This document shows, piece after piece, positions 21,504 to 30,062 of a stretch of DNA of 64,000 bases. Both the position numbers and the translations under genes were made by a program. Source of the DNA: Phytohabitans sp036906915 (lineage in GTDB: Bacteria > Actinomycetota > Actinomycetes > Mycobacteriales > Micromonosporaceae); the NCBI RefSeq assembly GCF_036906915.1, contig NZ_JBAKHX010000020.1:42578-106577 (forward strand). The letters run 5' to 3'. Under the pieces are notes generated by a model. That model had not been told where the DNA came from. It did not search any database and saw only the letters and a program-made list of their open reading frames with translations. The first letter of the stretch is position 1. Each line of letters begins with the position of its first letter.

Positions 21504-21744
21504 CTGACCACGGTTTCGGGGGCTGTGCTATTTGTGTTCCGGCGGTAGGTTGACTGTGCGCCGCCACGGGTCGTCTCCGGCGGGGCGCGCTCCCCCTTTT
21601 CTGGTCATCGGGCCCTTCCTCAGGTCACCCGGTCCAGCCTTCGTCGGGTCAGCGACGCCGAAGAAACCTGTACGGGCGCACCTGGGGCGCACCGGCACCG
21701 GCCCGCCGGTCGCGCCCAGACGAGCGGACGGAGGACACACAGCA

Positions 21745-23682
21745 ATGCACCCCAGCCCGACCTCGACACCTGGCCAGAACGGCCAGGCCGACCCCACCAT
21801 CGCGATCCCCACGCCAGGCGCCATCGCACTCCCCGGCCCGCGCCCACCCACAGATACGCCCGTGCTCAACGAGCCGACCACCGAGATGCCGGTCATCCGC
21901 CCCCGGCTCGAAGAGGAACCGCCGAGCCCGCTGCCGCCCATCGCCACCCAGCTGATCGAGTCCGCCGCGCCCACCTCCGCGCCCGCTGCCGCCGAAGAGC
22001 CGACGGCCACGCTCGCCACCCCGGACGCCCCGCCCAACCTCGACGACGACGAATCTGACGCCGAATCCTCCGGCGCACCGGAAAGCGCCGACGCCCTCGC
22101 GACGCCCGCGAAGACGGACCCGGACGACGCCGGCGCGCTCGCGCAGTCACCGGCGACGGACGAGCCCGACGACACGCTCGCAGGCCCTGAAGACGCCATC
22201 GACGGGGCCGACAGCGACGCACTCGCCGAACCCACCGACGACAGTGACGCCGCCGGAGACCAGGCCGACGCGCTCGTGCAGTCGGAAGGCGACACCGACG
22301 AAGACGACACCGCCGACGCACTCGCCAGCCCAACGGTCACCGACGACAGCACGGACGACGCCGAGGCGCTCACCGACCCGGAGCGCGCCGACGAAGCCTC
22401 CGACGAAGCCTCCGACGACACCGACGCGCTCGCCGCCACCGCGGTCACGGATGAGACCGATGAAGACGACGACACTGCGGACGATGCCAACGCGCTCGCG
22501 GCCCCGGACGTTGCCGGGCAAGACGTTGCCGAGCAGTCCGACGCCGACGACGAGGCTGAGGACGCGCAAGACGCCGAGGCGCTCGCCGGCCCCGAGGATG
22601 ACAGCGACGTCACGGAGGACGAGACCGACGCCCTCGCGGAGCCCGAGGACGACACCGCAGCCGCACTCGCCAGCCCAGCCGTCACGGACGAGGACGAAGA
22701 CGACACCACGGGCGACGCCGACGCGCTCACCGACCCGGAAGGCGCCGACGAAGACGAAGCGTCCGACGACCAGCCAGAAACGGTCGCCGAGCTTGAGGGC
22801 GACACCGACGACGCGGACGCACTCGCCGAGCCGGTAACCGAGGGCGAGACCGACGAAGACGACACCACGGACGGCGCCGACGCGCTCGCGGCCCCGGACG
22901 TTGCCGGGCAAGACGTTGCCGGGCAGTCCGACGCCGACGACGAGGCTGAGGATGCGCACGAGGCCGAGGCGCTCACCGACACGGACGAAGAAGAGGGCGC
23001 CGACGAGCCGGCGGCCGAGGTCGACGCTGAGAGCGGCGTGGATTCCGCCGAGGAGACGGCCGACGAGCACTCCGACACGGCCGACATCACCGAACTGTTG
23101 ACCGCTCCGCCTGTACTCGATGAGACCACCGCGGACAGCGAGCCTGTCGCGGAGAGCGAGCAGGCACCGGAGGAGGAGGGCGACGGGCAGGGCTCCGACG
23201 AGGAGGATGCGGACGCCGCGGGCGGTGACGGCCCCGACGAGGAGGACGAACACGACTGGGGAACGCCGCCCCCCGCGGGCGGCGAGGCCGCCCAGGCGGC
23301 CCAGGAGGACGGCGAGGCCGAGGAGGACGGCGAGTCCGAGGCAGTGACCGAGGAGCCGGAGCCCGTGCTGGTCGCCGCCGCCAGCCCGCTGCGGCCGGGC
23401 GACGTGGCGGAGACGCCGATCGCCGTGTGGAGCGGGGACGACGCGGAACGCTTCCGCGACGACTGGCACCAGGTGAAGTCGCTGTTCGTCGACGACCCCG
23501 AGGCGGCGGTCGCGCAGGCACAGGCGCTCGTCGCCAGCGCGGTGCACACGCTCGCCGAGCGGCTGCTGGCCGAGCAGGTCGACCTCGACCCGCGCCGGCA
23601 CTCGGACACCCCCGACACCGAGGCAATGCGGGTGGCGATGCGCCGGTACCGGAACTTCCTGGACCGCGTCCTCGCCCTCTGA
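21745..23682 (+). CDS. Long acidic, repeat-rich disordered protein with a conserved C-terminal helical domain
   Basis: The ATG at 21745 with GGAGG ten bases upstream gives 645 residues. Residues about 1-100 are Pro/Thr-rich. About 110-540 is an extremely acidic, low-complexity region dominated by Asp, Glu, Ala and Thr (for example DALAAPDVAGQDVA). It includes an imperfect duplication of about 30 residues, 130 residues apart (DNA near 22494 and 22884). The last 90 residues look folded: VWSGDDAERFRDDWHQVKSLFVDDPEAAVAQA and DTEAMRVAMRRYRNFLDRVL. Similar C-terminal domains, with the pattern of a W, FVDDP, a helix and DTExxRxAxRRYRxxxDR, occur in actinobacterial hypothetical proteins; their function is unknown to me. 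It is not secreted. Confidence 0.75.
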   Translation: MHPSPTSTPGQNGQADPTIAIPTPGAIALPGPRPPTDTPVLNEPTTEMPVIRPRLEEEPPSPLPPIATQLIESAAPTSAPAAAEEPTATLATPDAPPNLDDDESDAESSGAPESADALATPAKTDPDDAGALAQSPATDEPDDTLAGPEDAIDGADSDALAEPTDDSDAAGDQADALVQSEGDTDEDDTADALASPTVTDDSTDDAEALTDPERADEASDEASDDTDALAATAVTDETDEDDDTADDANALAAPDVAGQDVAEQSDADDEAEDAQDAEALAGPEDDSDVTEDETDALAEPEDDTAAALASPAVTDEDEDDTTGDADALTDPEGADEDEASDDQPETVAELEGDTDDADALAEPVTEGETDEDDTTDGADALAAPDVAGQDVAGQSDADDEAEDAHEAEALTDTDEEEGADEPAAEVDAESGVDSAEETADEHSDTADITELLTAPPVLDETTADSEPVAESEQAPEEEGDGQGSDEEDADAAGGDGPDEEDEHDWGTPPPAGGEAAQAAQEDGEAEEDGESEAVTEEPEPVLVAAASPLRPGDVAETPIAVWSGDDAERFRDDWHQVKSLFVDDPEAAVAQAQALVASAVHTLAERLLAEQVDLDPRRHSDTPDTEAMRVAMRRYRNFLDRVLAL

Positions 23683-23693
23683 CCGGACAAGCG

Positions 23694-23735
23694 ACGGCTC
23701 GGCCGTCCCGGCACGTGGCCGGGGCGCCGAGCCGT
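23694..23735. terminator. Bidirectional terminator hairpin
   Basis: ACGGCTCGGC (23694-23703) pairs perfectly with GCCGAGCCGT (23726-23735), and CCCGGC (23706-23711) with GCCGGG (23717-23722) extends the stem inside. It sits exactly between two convergent genes ending at 23682 and 23741, so it can serve both strands. Confidence 0.8.
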
Positions 23736-23740
23736 ACGCG

Positions 23741-25840
23741 TCAGGAGGCGCTCCAGCCCTCGGGGTAGAGCTTGCGAAGCAGGTTCCGGTCCTCCTCGGT
23801 CCACCGGTAGTCGGTGCCCGGCCTGGCCTGGAAGATCGCAGTGGCGACGGCCGCCAGCTCTCGGGAGGCGTCGCGTTCGCCAAGGTCGTTGAGGATGTTG
23901 GCGAGGATGGTCGAGTCGATGCCGACGTAGGCGTGGCTCGACCCGTAGAGCCGAGTGTCGATCGCCAAGGCGCGTTCCGCCAGTTCCCGCGCGCCCTGCG
24001 GATCGCCGAGGTCCTGCCGGAGGCGGGCCAGCGTAGTGAGGTCGTCAGCGATGTAGCCGTGGGTCGGCCCGTGGGTCGCCAGGTCGATCTCGTGGGCGCG
24101 TTCGACGAGAGGTAGGGCGACCTCCGGCTCGCCGAGGTCGCGGACGATGAGCGCGAGCAGCGCGAGATCCTGAGCGAGATCCTGCGCGCTGGCGCGGTCT
24201 CCCGGCAGGTACCGGCGGTCGTGGATCTCGCGTGCCCGTTCGACGAGCGGCCGGGCCTCCGCCGGACGTCCAAGGTCGCGCAGGCTCTGGCCGAGGATGT
24301 GCAGGTCTTCGGCGACTCGCGGGTGCTGGCGGCCGTACACGCGCTCGTCGATGGCCAGTGCGCGCTCGGCGAGCGGATGCGCGGTCACCGGATCGCCCAT
24401 GTTGCGCACACAACAGGCCGAGACCCGCAGGATCACCGCGACCTCGGTGTCGGCACCCGGCACCGGCCCTTGCTCGACCACGGCGAAGACGTGCGGCAGA
24501 AGGTCCTGCCACATCTGCCAGCGCGTCGGGTGGTCTCGTATGTCGGGCGGGGCCTCGGCCGCGAGCAGGCGGCACGCCAACTCGTGCGTCGCCGCCCTGG
24601 CGTCCTCCGACATGTCGCGCCGGATGGCCGCCCGCACCAGCCGGTGCACCAGCAGGCGGTCACTCTGCCGCCTGGCGAGGCTGCGCCCGACGACCGCGCC
24701 GATCGCGTCGTTCCAGCGGACGGGGTCTCGCGCGGATCGCTGGAGCGGCTCGGGCAGCACCCCGGGGTGCCGCGTGAAGAGGTGGAGCGGGATGGGTTCG
24801 GGCGCCAGCATCGCGCACACCTGCAGCAGCGCGACCGCGGGCGGGTGAGCGACCTCCAGGCCGCGCAGGTGGAGGCTCCAGAGGGTGGCGACGACCACGC
24901 CTGGCCGGTCGGTGACGTCGCCCCGCTCGATCATTGTCTCGATCTGGTGGGTGAGCAGGCTGGCGTACTCGGCGGCGGGCATCCCGGTGTACCGGAGGTA
25001 CGCGGCCGCTTGGGTGATCGCGAGAGGGAGGTTGCCGAGCATCTCGGCGATGCGGTGTGCGTTTCGCCAGTGGATGTCCGGGACGCGCTGTCGAAGGAGC
25101 GTGACGGACTCCTGGTCTTCGAACACGTCGAGTTCGAGGACGGTGCCGCGACTGGACCAACCGCGGTGGCGGGTCGTGACGATCACGTGCCCGTCGGCGG
25201 TCTCGCCGCTCGGCAGCAACTGCTGTGGGGTGAAGTCCTCGCCGGCGTTGTCGAAGATGACGAGCCACGGCGAACGGTTGGCCAGTGCCCGATACACCGC
25301 GGTGACAGCCTGTTCGGCGACCGGATCCGGCACATCGAGGGCATTGGCCAGCGCGACGAACTGCGAGGAGATCAATTCGAGCCGTTCGGCGTCGATGAAT
25401 GCGACGAAGGCGTATTTATGGAGATACCGGTAGGCGTACTCGATCGCGAGTTGGGTCTTTCCCACGCCGCCCATGCCCTCGATCGCCTGCACCGTGACCG
25501 ACCGGTGGCTCGTAAGCGCCGTCCGCACTTCGTGGATCGCCAGCTCGCGTCCCGTGAACAGAAGGTTCCTCGGCGGCATCCGGAATGTCTTGGCTGGCGG
25601 CAGGGTGCCACGACGGCCGTATCTCTGCGTGCGACCGGCAGCGCCCGCGGACAGCCACAGCAACCAGGTGGCGAGCGGCACCAGCAGCACAACCGTGATC
25701 CATGGATTCGTGCGCACCAGATCGAGCGCGCCGGGCCAGCGCTCCTGGTTGGACGCGGCGTTGAACGCGAGGCTGCCGAGAAACAAGACGGTCAGGCCAC
25801 CGATGACGCTACTTACCATCTGCATCTTGCCGCGCGCCAT
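23741..25840 (-). CDS. Membrane-anchored STAND (NB-ARC) ATPase with TPR repeats
   Basis: The protein has 699 residues. Two hydrophobic helices near the N-terminus (about residues 10-30 and 47-67) suggest a membrane anchor, followed by PPRNLLFTGRELAIHEV, the lead-in typical of NB-ARC proteins. Walker A is IEGMGGVGKTQLAIEYAY (about 118-135) and Walker B is PWLVIFDNAGED. GNLPLAITQAAAYLRYTG corresponds to the GLPLA motif. From about residue 470 there are at least four TPR-like units of the type ALAIDERVYGRQHPRVAEDLHILGQSLRDLGR. This resembles FxsT-like and other actinobacterial NB-ARC/TPR signalling proteins. There is no attached effector domain. It is divergent from an SCO2525-type methyltransferase gene. 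Confidence 0.85.
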   Translation of the reverse strand: MARGKMQMVSSVIGGLTVLFLGSLAFNAASNQERWPGALDLVRTNPWITVVLLVPLATWLLWLSAGAAGRTQRYGRRGTLPPAKTFRMPPRNLLFTGRELAIHEVRTALTSHRSVTVQAIEGMGGVGKTQLAIEYAYRYLHKYAFVAFIDAERLELISSQFVALANALDVPDPVAEQAVTAVYRALANRSPWLVIFDNAGEDFTPQQLLPSGETADGHVIVTTRHRGWSSRGTVLELDVFEDQESVTLLRQRVPDIHWRNAHRIAEMLGNLPLAITQAAAYLRYTGMPAAEYASLLTHQIETMIERGDVTDRPGVVVATLWSLHLRGLEVAHPPAVALLQVCAMLAPEPIPLHLFTRHPGVLPEPLQRSARDPVRWNDAIGAVVGRSLARRQSDRLLVHRLVRAAIRRDMSEDARAATHELACRLLAAEAPPDIRDHPTRWQMWQDLLPHVFAVVEQGPVPGADTEVAVILRVSACCVRNMGDPVTAHPLAERALAIDERVYGRQHPRVAEDLHILGQSLRDLGRPAEARPLVERAREIHDRRYLPGDRASAQDLAQDLALLALIVRDLGEPEVALPLVERAHEIDLATHGPTHGYIADDLTTLARLRQDLGDPQGARELAERALAIDTRLYGSSHAYVGIDSTILANILNDLGERDASRELAAVATAIFQARPGTDYRWTEEDRNLLRKLYPEGWSAS

Positions 25841-26009
25841 GAGTCACACGGTATCGGTGGTGTTCGAGGGTCGGAACCGCTCGCCCGTCAAGATATTGCT
25901 TTCGACAGATCCTTTTCCCGACACAGGCGTATCCGGTCGTCTGATGGGTACTTACCAACTATCGCTGATAGCGTTGATTCAGTTGCTGCGCAGCGTAAGG
26001 AGCCGATCG

Positions 26010-26783
26010 ATGGCGGTCATACCAGATCAAAAAGTCGCCACTGCTGTCAGCAACGCAGACGCGCCGTGGGACGAGTTCGACTCGCAGTGGTACGCGGACC
26101 ATAACTACGGCGAGATCCATCCCGACGACCATGCCGTCATTTCACGCGTCGGCAGGTTCTTCGCGACGCGGGCGATCGGCCGAAAACGCCACGCCATCGA
26201 CGTCGGTTCGGGCACGAATCTCTACCCCGCGCTGGCGATGCTTCCCGTCGCCGAGTCCATCACCCTGTGGGAATATTCCGCCTCCAACGTGCGGTGGCTG
26301 GAGCACGGCGTCCGGCCGTACGGACAGCTCTGGGATCCGTTCTGGGAGGCGTTGCGCGAGTCCGCGCCGATGTACCGCCGCTTCCAGCGCCCGCGTGCCG
26401 TGCTGCCCGCAATCGCCAAGGTGGAAAAGGCGAGCGTCTTCGCTCTGCCCGAGGGGCTCTGGGATCTCGGCACGATGTTCTTCGTCGCCGAGTCGATCAC
26501 CGGTATCCCCACGGAGTTCGAGCTGGCGACGCGCAACTTCCTCACCTCGCTTCGGCCCGGCGCACCATTCGCCGCGGCGTTCATCCGGAACTCTCGCGGA
26601 TACCACGTCCGTGACCTGCGGTTTCCCGCGGTAGCAGTTACTGAGTACGAGGTCAGACGGGTGCTGCGGCCCTACGCCGACGAGTTGACGGTCGAGCATG
26701 TGGCGCCCGGCCAGGCATTCCGCGATGGCTGGGACGGCATGGTTCTGGCCCTGGGTAGCCGAAACCGCCGGCCCCGGCCGTGA
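26010..26783 (+). CDS. SCO2525-type SAM-dependent methyltransferase
   Basis: From an ATG with AAGGAG seven bases upstream the protein has 257 residues. Recognisable blocks are WDEFDSQWYADHNYGEIHPDDHAVI near the N-terminus, HAIDVGSGTNLYPALAML (SAM-binding motif I), WEYSASNVRWLEHG and QLWDPFWEALRE. These match the actinobacterial SCO2525 family, which is related to NNMT/PNMT-type small-molecule methyltransferases. The acceptor is unknown. The 169-base gap to the divergent STAND ATPase gene carries both promoters. The pairing of such methyltransferases with NB-ARC/TPR proteins recalls Fxs-like actinobacterial clusters, but no radical SAM or FxSxx peptide gene is present. Confidence 0.8.
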   Translation: MAVIPDQKVATAVSNADAPWDEFDSQWYADHNYGEIHPDDHAVISRVGRFFATRAIGRKRHAIDVGSGTNLYPALAMLPVAESITLWEYSASNVRWLEHGVRPYGQLWDPFWEALRESAPMYRRFQRPRAVLPAIAKVEKASVFALPEGLWDLGTMFFVAESITGIPTEFELATRNFLTSLRPGAPFAAAFIRNSRGYHVRDLRFPAVAVTEYEVRRVLRPYADELTVEHVAPGQAFRDGWDGMVLALGSRNRRPRP

Positions 26784-26875
26784 GCGCACTTGGTCGATGG
26801 GGTCACCGAGCCAGCTAAGATTGCGGTCGGCGCCCGGTAGGTACACGCAAGTCGACCTCACAGAAGCAGGTACCG

Positions 26876-27745
26876 GTGGTTCACTCCAGTGACTCTGTTC
26901 CGACCCACGGAAACGTCACCGACAAGGCGTTCACCACATATGACATCCAAGCTTGTCTGTACGATGCGCATCGCGTCGAGTATCTGCGGACAGCGATCCA
27001 CCAGGCTGTGAGGCCAGGCGATGTCGTGGTGGACGCCGGCAGCGGCACTGGGCTGTTGGGGATGCTCGCGGCGCAGGCCGGCGCGGCGCGGGTCTACTGC
27101 CTGGAGCTCAACCCCGAGTTCATCCCCGTCATCGAGCAAAACGCCCGGCGCAACGGGTTGAGCGACCGGGTCATCGCGCTCAACGCCAACGCCACCACCA
27201 CCGACCTGCCCGAAGGCGTCGACGTCCTCATCAGCGAAGTGATCAGCGCGGGCTTCTTCTTCGAACCGCAGCTGCAGATCGTGCGAAACCTGCTCCGGTT
27301 TCTCAAGCCGGGCGGCCGGGTGGTGCCGATGCAGATGAAGAACTATGTCGAGCTGCTCCACGCCCAGGAAGAGCTGTACGGGCTGAAGTTCACCTACGAC
27401 TCGCGGTTCACCGAGCTCGACGACGATCGCTCGCTGACCAGCCCAGCGCTGTATCTGTCGACCGACTTCCTCGATCCCTCCGACGAGAGGATCGACACCC
27501 GGGTGCGGGTGACGGGCACCGACGACGGTGTGGCGAACGCCGTGAAGATCACGTATGACATCGAGTTCGCCGACGGCGTCTGGGCCGACAAGCCCACCGA
27601 GTTCCTGCTCAATCCGCAGATCATTTTCCTGCCGACGCCGGTGCGCGTGCGTTCGGGCGCGGACTACGACGTCACGCTCGACTATCTGGCCAGCGATTCT
27701 CCGTTGGCCTGCCGGGTCGACGTCTTCCCAGCCGGCCCTACGTAA
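26876..27745 (+). CDS. Protein arginine methyltransferase-like SAM methyltransferase
   Basis: The 289-residue protein carries VVVDAGSGTGLLGMLAAQAGAARVYCLELN, the SAM motif I with an acidic end of strand 2. DVLISEVISAGFFFEP follows, resembling the double-E loop of PRMTs, then LLRFLKPGGRVVPMQMKNYVEL. The C-terminal part is beta-rich (residues about 150-285), as in the PRMT barrel. The first Glu of the double-E loop is present, and the second position reads FEP. The start is a GTG with a modest purine-rich site upstream. It follows the SCO2525-type gene after 92 bases on the same strand and overlaps the next convergent gene by 8 bases. The protein or small-molecule target is unknown. Confidence 0.75.
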   Translation: MVHSSDSVPTHGNVTDKAFTTYDIQACLYDAHRVEYLRTAIHQAVRPGDVVVDAGSGTGLLGMLAAQAGAARVYCLELNPEFIPVIEQNARRNGLSDRVIALNANATTTDLPEGVDVLISEVISAGFFFEPQLQIVRNLLRFLKPGGRVVPMQMKNYVELLHAQEELYGLKFTYDSRFTELDDDRSLTSPALYLSTDFLDPSDERIDTRVRVTGTDDGVANAVKITYDIEFADGVWADKPTEFLLNPQIIFLPTPVRVRSGADYDVTLDYLASDSPLACRVDVFPAGPT

Positions 27746-28547
27746 ACCGGTGCGGGCGTAGCTGTGCGAGGTAGCGGTCGAGGCGGCCGTCGACCAGCGC
27801 CTCACCCCAATCCTGTCCGGCTGATTCGGCGAGCTCACGTGCGTAGGGGCGCACCGTCGCCACCGTTCCGCTGACCAGGCGGCGCGCGGCCGCGTACACA
27901 TCGGATGGTGAACCGCCGGTGAGGCCGAGGCAGGTGAGCATGGCCTCGCGGTAGCCGGGCGGCGCGGCCGGCAGGCCGAGCGCCGCGTCGAGGGCCTCGC
28001 GGCGGCTGGCGACGGTGACCGAGGGGTTGGCGAGCCGGAGCACGGACGGGCAGCGGCGGGCGAGGTCGCTGGCCGCGAAGCGGCCGCCGAGGTCGTCACC
28101 GGCGGCGAACGCGCCGGCGACCTTGCCGAGGTCGGCGACCAGCGCTTCGAGCTGTGGCCGCGCGGGTGGTTGGTGGATCTCGGTACGGTCGAGCCGCTCG
28201 CGCCATTCGTCGGCGGCCCACAGCACGCGCATCGGCGAGCGCACCGGCAGCCCGAACGCCCAGTCGGCGGGGGCGGCGACGTGCGCGGCCCACGTCGCCG
28301 CGTCGGCCATCGCGATGGAGATGTGCACGAGGCGCCCCACACCGGTCTCGGCCAGGTAAGCGGGGTGCGCCTCGTAGGTGGGACCGGTGACGACCACGTC
28401 GAGGTCGACGTCGCTGTACGCGGTGGCGGCGGCGCGGGCGTAGCTGCCGCGCAACAGGATCCCGACCACGGGCGGGCCGGCCGCGCTCCGCAGCCGGTCC
28501 ACCCACTCTCCCAGGAACCCCGATTCGACGACCGGCAACTCGATCAC
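27738..28547 (-). CDS. Nucleotidyltransferase-fold protein
   Basis: A GTG at 28547 gives about 269 residues; a longer TTG frame adds 14 that look unrelated. The N-terminal domain shows VGILLRGSYARAAATAYSDVDLDVVV, the GSxA(R)...DxDxD pattern of the polymerase-beta nucleotidyltransferase fold with both metal-binding Asp residues. The rest is mostly helical (residues about 120-265) and may be a substrate domain, as in aminoglycoside nucleotidyltransferases or MNT-type proteins. No HEPN partner gene is next to it, which speaks against a toxin-antitoxin pair. The substrate is unknown. Confidence 0.7.
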   Translation of the reverse strand: MIELPVVESGFLGEWVDRLRSAAGPPVVGILLRGSYARAAATAYSDVDLDVVVTGPTYEAHPAYLAETGVGRLVHISIAMADAATWAAHVAAPADWAFGLPVRSPMRVLWAADEWRERLDRTEIHQPPARPQLEALVADLGKVAGAFAAGDDLGGRFAASDLARRCPSVLRLANPSVTVASRREALDAALGLPAAPPGYREAMLTCLGLTGGSPSDVYAAARRLVSGTVATVRPYARELAESAGQDWGEALVDGRLDRYLAQLRPHRFT

Positions 28548-28590
28548 GGCGCCATCGTGCCGCACGCCCGATCCGGGGGGCAATATCAAC

Positions 28591-29586
28591 TCAGTGTCCG
28601 ATGAATCGCATTGCTGCCTCGGCGTACCGTTCCCCCGCGACGGCTTCGGGCGGCACCGCGGCGGTGAGCCGATCGAGCTGTTCGGCGGTGAGCGAGATGT
28701 CGGCGGCCGCCGCGTTCTCCTCCAGGTACTTCACGCGCTTGGTGCCGGGGATCGCCACCACCTCGTCGCCCTGGGCGAGCAGCCAGGCGAGCGCCGCCTG
28801 GGCCGGTGTGCAGCCGATCTCGGCGGCCACCTCGCGGACCCGTGCGACGAGGGCCAGGTTGGCGTCGAGGTTCTCGGGCGCGAACCGCGGCGCCGCGGCG
28901 GCCCGGAAGTCTCCGTCGCCGAGCTGCGCGGTCGATGTGATCGCGCCGGTGAGCAGTCCCCGACCGACCGGCGAGTACGCGACCAGGGTCACGCCGAGCT
29001 CGCGGCAGGTGGCGAGCATCTCCCTCTCGACGTCGCGGGTGAACAGCGAGTACTCCATCTGCACCGCGGCGATCGGGTGGACCGCGTGGGCCGCCCGCAG
29101 CGTGGCCGGGCTGACCTCGGAGAGCCCGAGGTGGCGGACCTTGCCGGCGCCGACCAGCGCGGCCATCGCGCCGACGGTCTCCTCGATCGGGGTGGCCGGG
29201 TCGCGGCGGTGCAGGTAGTACAGGTCGATCGTGTCGATGCCGAGCCGCGACAGGGAAGCATCGCAGGCCTCGGCGGCCCACTCTGCGCTGCTGTCGATAC
29301 GGGTACCGGGCGTGGCCGAGTGGGAGGCGCCGGGCGGCATCCGGATGCCGAACTTGGTGGCGAGGTACACCTCCCCGCGGCGTGCCTGGACGACGGGTGC
29401 GAGCAGCCGCTCATTGGCGCCCGCGCCGTACGCGTCGGAGGTGTCGAGGTGGTTGACGCCGAGGTCGAGGGCCCGGTGCAGGGTGCGGGTGGACTCGGCG
29501 TCGTCGGTGACGCCGTAGGCCATGCTCATGCCCATACACCCGAGGCCGATGGGTGCGACGTCGGCGTCGGCGATCTTTCGCGTCAC
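28591..29586 (-). CDS. Aldo-keto reductase (AKR13-like)
   Basis: An NADPH-dependent oxidoreductase with an (alpha/beta)8 barrel, 331 residues. Visible are VAPIGLGCMGMS, NHLDTSDAYGAGANERLL with the catalytic Asp and Tyr, YLATKFGI with the Lys, IDLYYLHRRDP with the His, and the C-terminal cofactor site AIPGTKRVKYLEEN. The GTG start at 29586 overlaps the stop of the merR-type gene as GTGA, so regulator and enzyme form one operon. Such pairs usually respond to reactive carbonyls or other electrophiles, but the inducer here is inferred, not seen. Confidence 0.92.
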   Translation of the reverse strand: MTRKIADADVAPIGLGCMGMSMAYGVTDDAESTRTLHRALDLGVNHLDTSDAYGAGANERLLAPVVQARRGEVYLATKFGIRMPPGASHSATPGTRIDSSAEWAAEACDASLSRLGIDTIDLYYLHRRDPATPIEETVGAMAALVGAGKVRHLGLSEVSPATLRAAHAVHPIAAVQMEYSLFTRDVEREMLATCRELGVTLVAYSPVGRGLLTGAITSTAQLGDGDFRAAAAPRFAPENLDANLALVARVREVAAEIGCTPAQAALAWLLAQGDEVVAIPGTKRVKYLEENAAAADISLTAEQLDRLTAAVPPEAVAGERYAEAAMRFIGH

Positions 29587-29945
29587 TGTAGTTCCCGCTC
29601 CATCTTCCCGTAGACGTCGATCTTGTAGTTCAAGACTTCCAGGTCTTCTTCCAGCTCGGCGATGCGAGCCAGTACCCGGTCGCGGTGCGCCTCGAAGAGC
29701 GCTCGGCGCGCGCCGAGCGTGCGGTCGCCCTGGCGGGCGAGCTCCGCGTACCGGCGCATGTCGCGCACCGGCATGCCGGTGCGCCGGAGCCGGGTCAGCA
29801 GCACCAGCCAGCCGACGTCCTGATCGGAGTACCGGCGGCGTCCGGCCGAGTCGCGGTCGACCGGCTCGACCAGCCCTTCCTGCTCGTACCAACGCAGCGT
29901 GTACGCGGTGAGCCCGACCCGCTCCGCCGCCTCGCTCACGGTCAT
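29583..29945 (-). CDS. MerR-family regulator of the aldo-keto reductase operon
   Basis: The 120-residue protein starts MTVSEAAERVGLTAYTLRWYEQEGLVEPVDRDSAGRRRYSDQDVGWLVLL, a standard MerR winged helix. A dimerisation coiled coil of about 40 residues follows (HRDRVLARIAELEEDLEVLNYKIDVY). There are no C-terminal cysteines for a metal or Fe-S cluster. GGAAGG seven bases before the ATG at 29945 decides the start against an ATG two codons upstream. A perfect dyad in front of it is the likely operator, implying self-regulation of the two-gene operon. Confidence 0.9.
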   Translation of the reverse strand: MTVSEAAERVGLTAYTLRWYEQEGLVEPVDRDSAGRRRYSDQDVGWLVLLTRLRRTGMPVRDMRRYAELARQGDRTLGARRALFEAHRDRVLARIAELEEDLEVLNYKIDVYGKMERELQ

Positions 29946-29968
29946 CGTCATGCCTTCCAGGGTTCCAG

Positions 29969-29989
29969 TTCGAGCGCACTCGAAGTCAA
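29969..29989 (-). promoter_or_regulatory. Likely MerR-type operator and -35 region
   Basis: On the minus strand TTGACT (29989-29984) runs into TTCGAG-TGCG-CTCGAA (29984-29969), a perfect 6-bp dyad with a 4-base centre. A dyad directly behind a -35 hexamer is the MerR promoter layout. The -10 box is poor by eye. Confidence 0.6.
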
Positions 29990-30022
29990 GCCCGATTGCG
30001 CCGTTCCAAGATTTCATCTAGC

Positions 30023-30044
30023 GTTGAGTTCAACAGGCGTTGAA
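30023..30044 (+). promoter_or_regulatory. Overlapping dyads before the ABC exporter, candidate TetR operator
   Basis: TTCAAC-AGGC-GTTGAA (30029-30044) is a perfect dyad, and GTTGA-GT-TCAAC (30023-30034) overlaps it. The site lies 19 bases before the ABC ATPase ATG. The TetR gene ending the same operon is the obvious candidate to bind here. Confidence 0.5.
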
Positions 30045-30062
30045 TTACCCGAAGGAGCACAC

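Noticed and set aside
23741..28547. Antiphage defence island (STAND ATPase plus nucleotidyltransferase)
   Set aside because: The STAND protein has no effector domain, the nucleotidyltransferase has no HEPN or other partner, and no other defence gene, integrase or anomalous base composition is seen.
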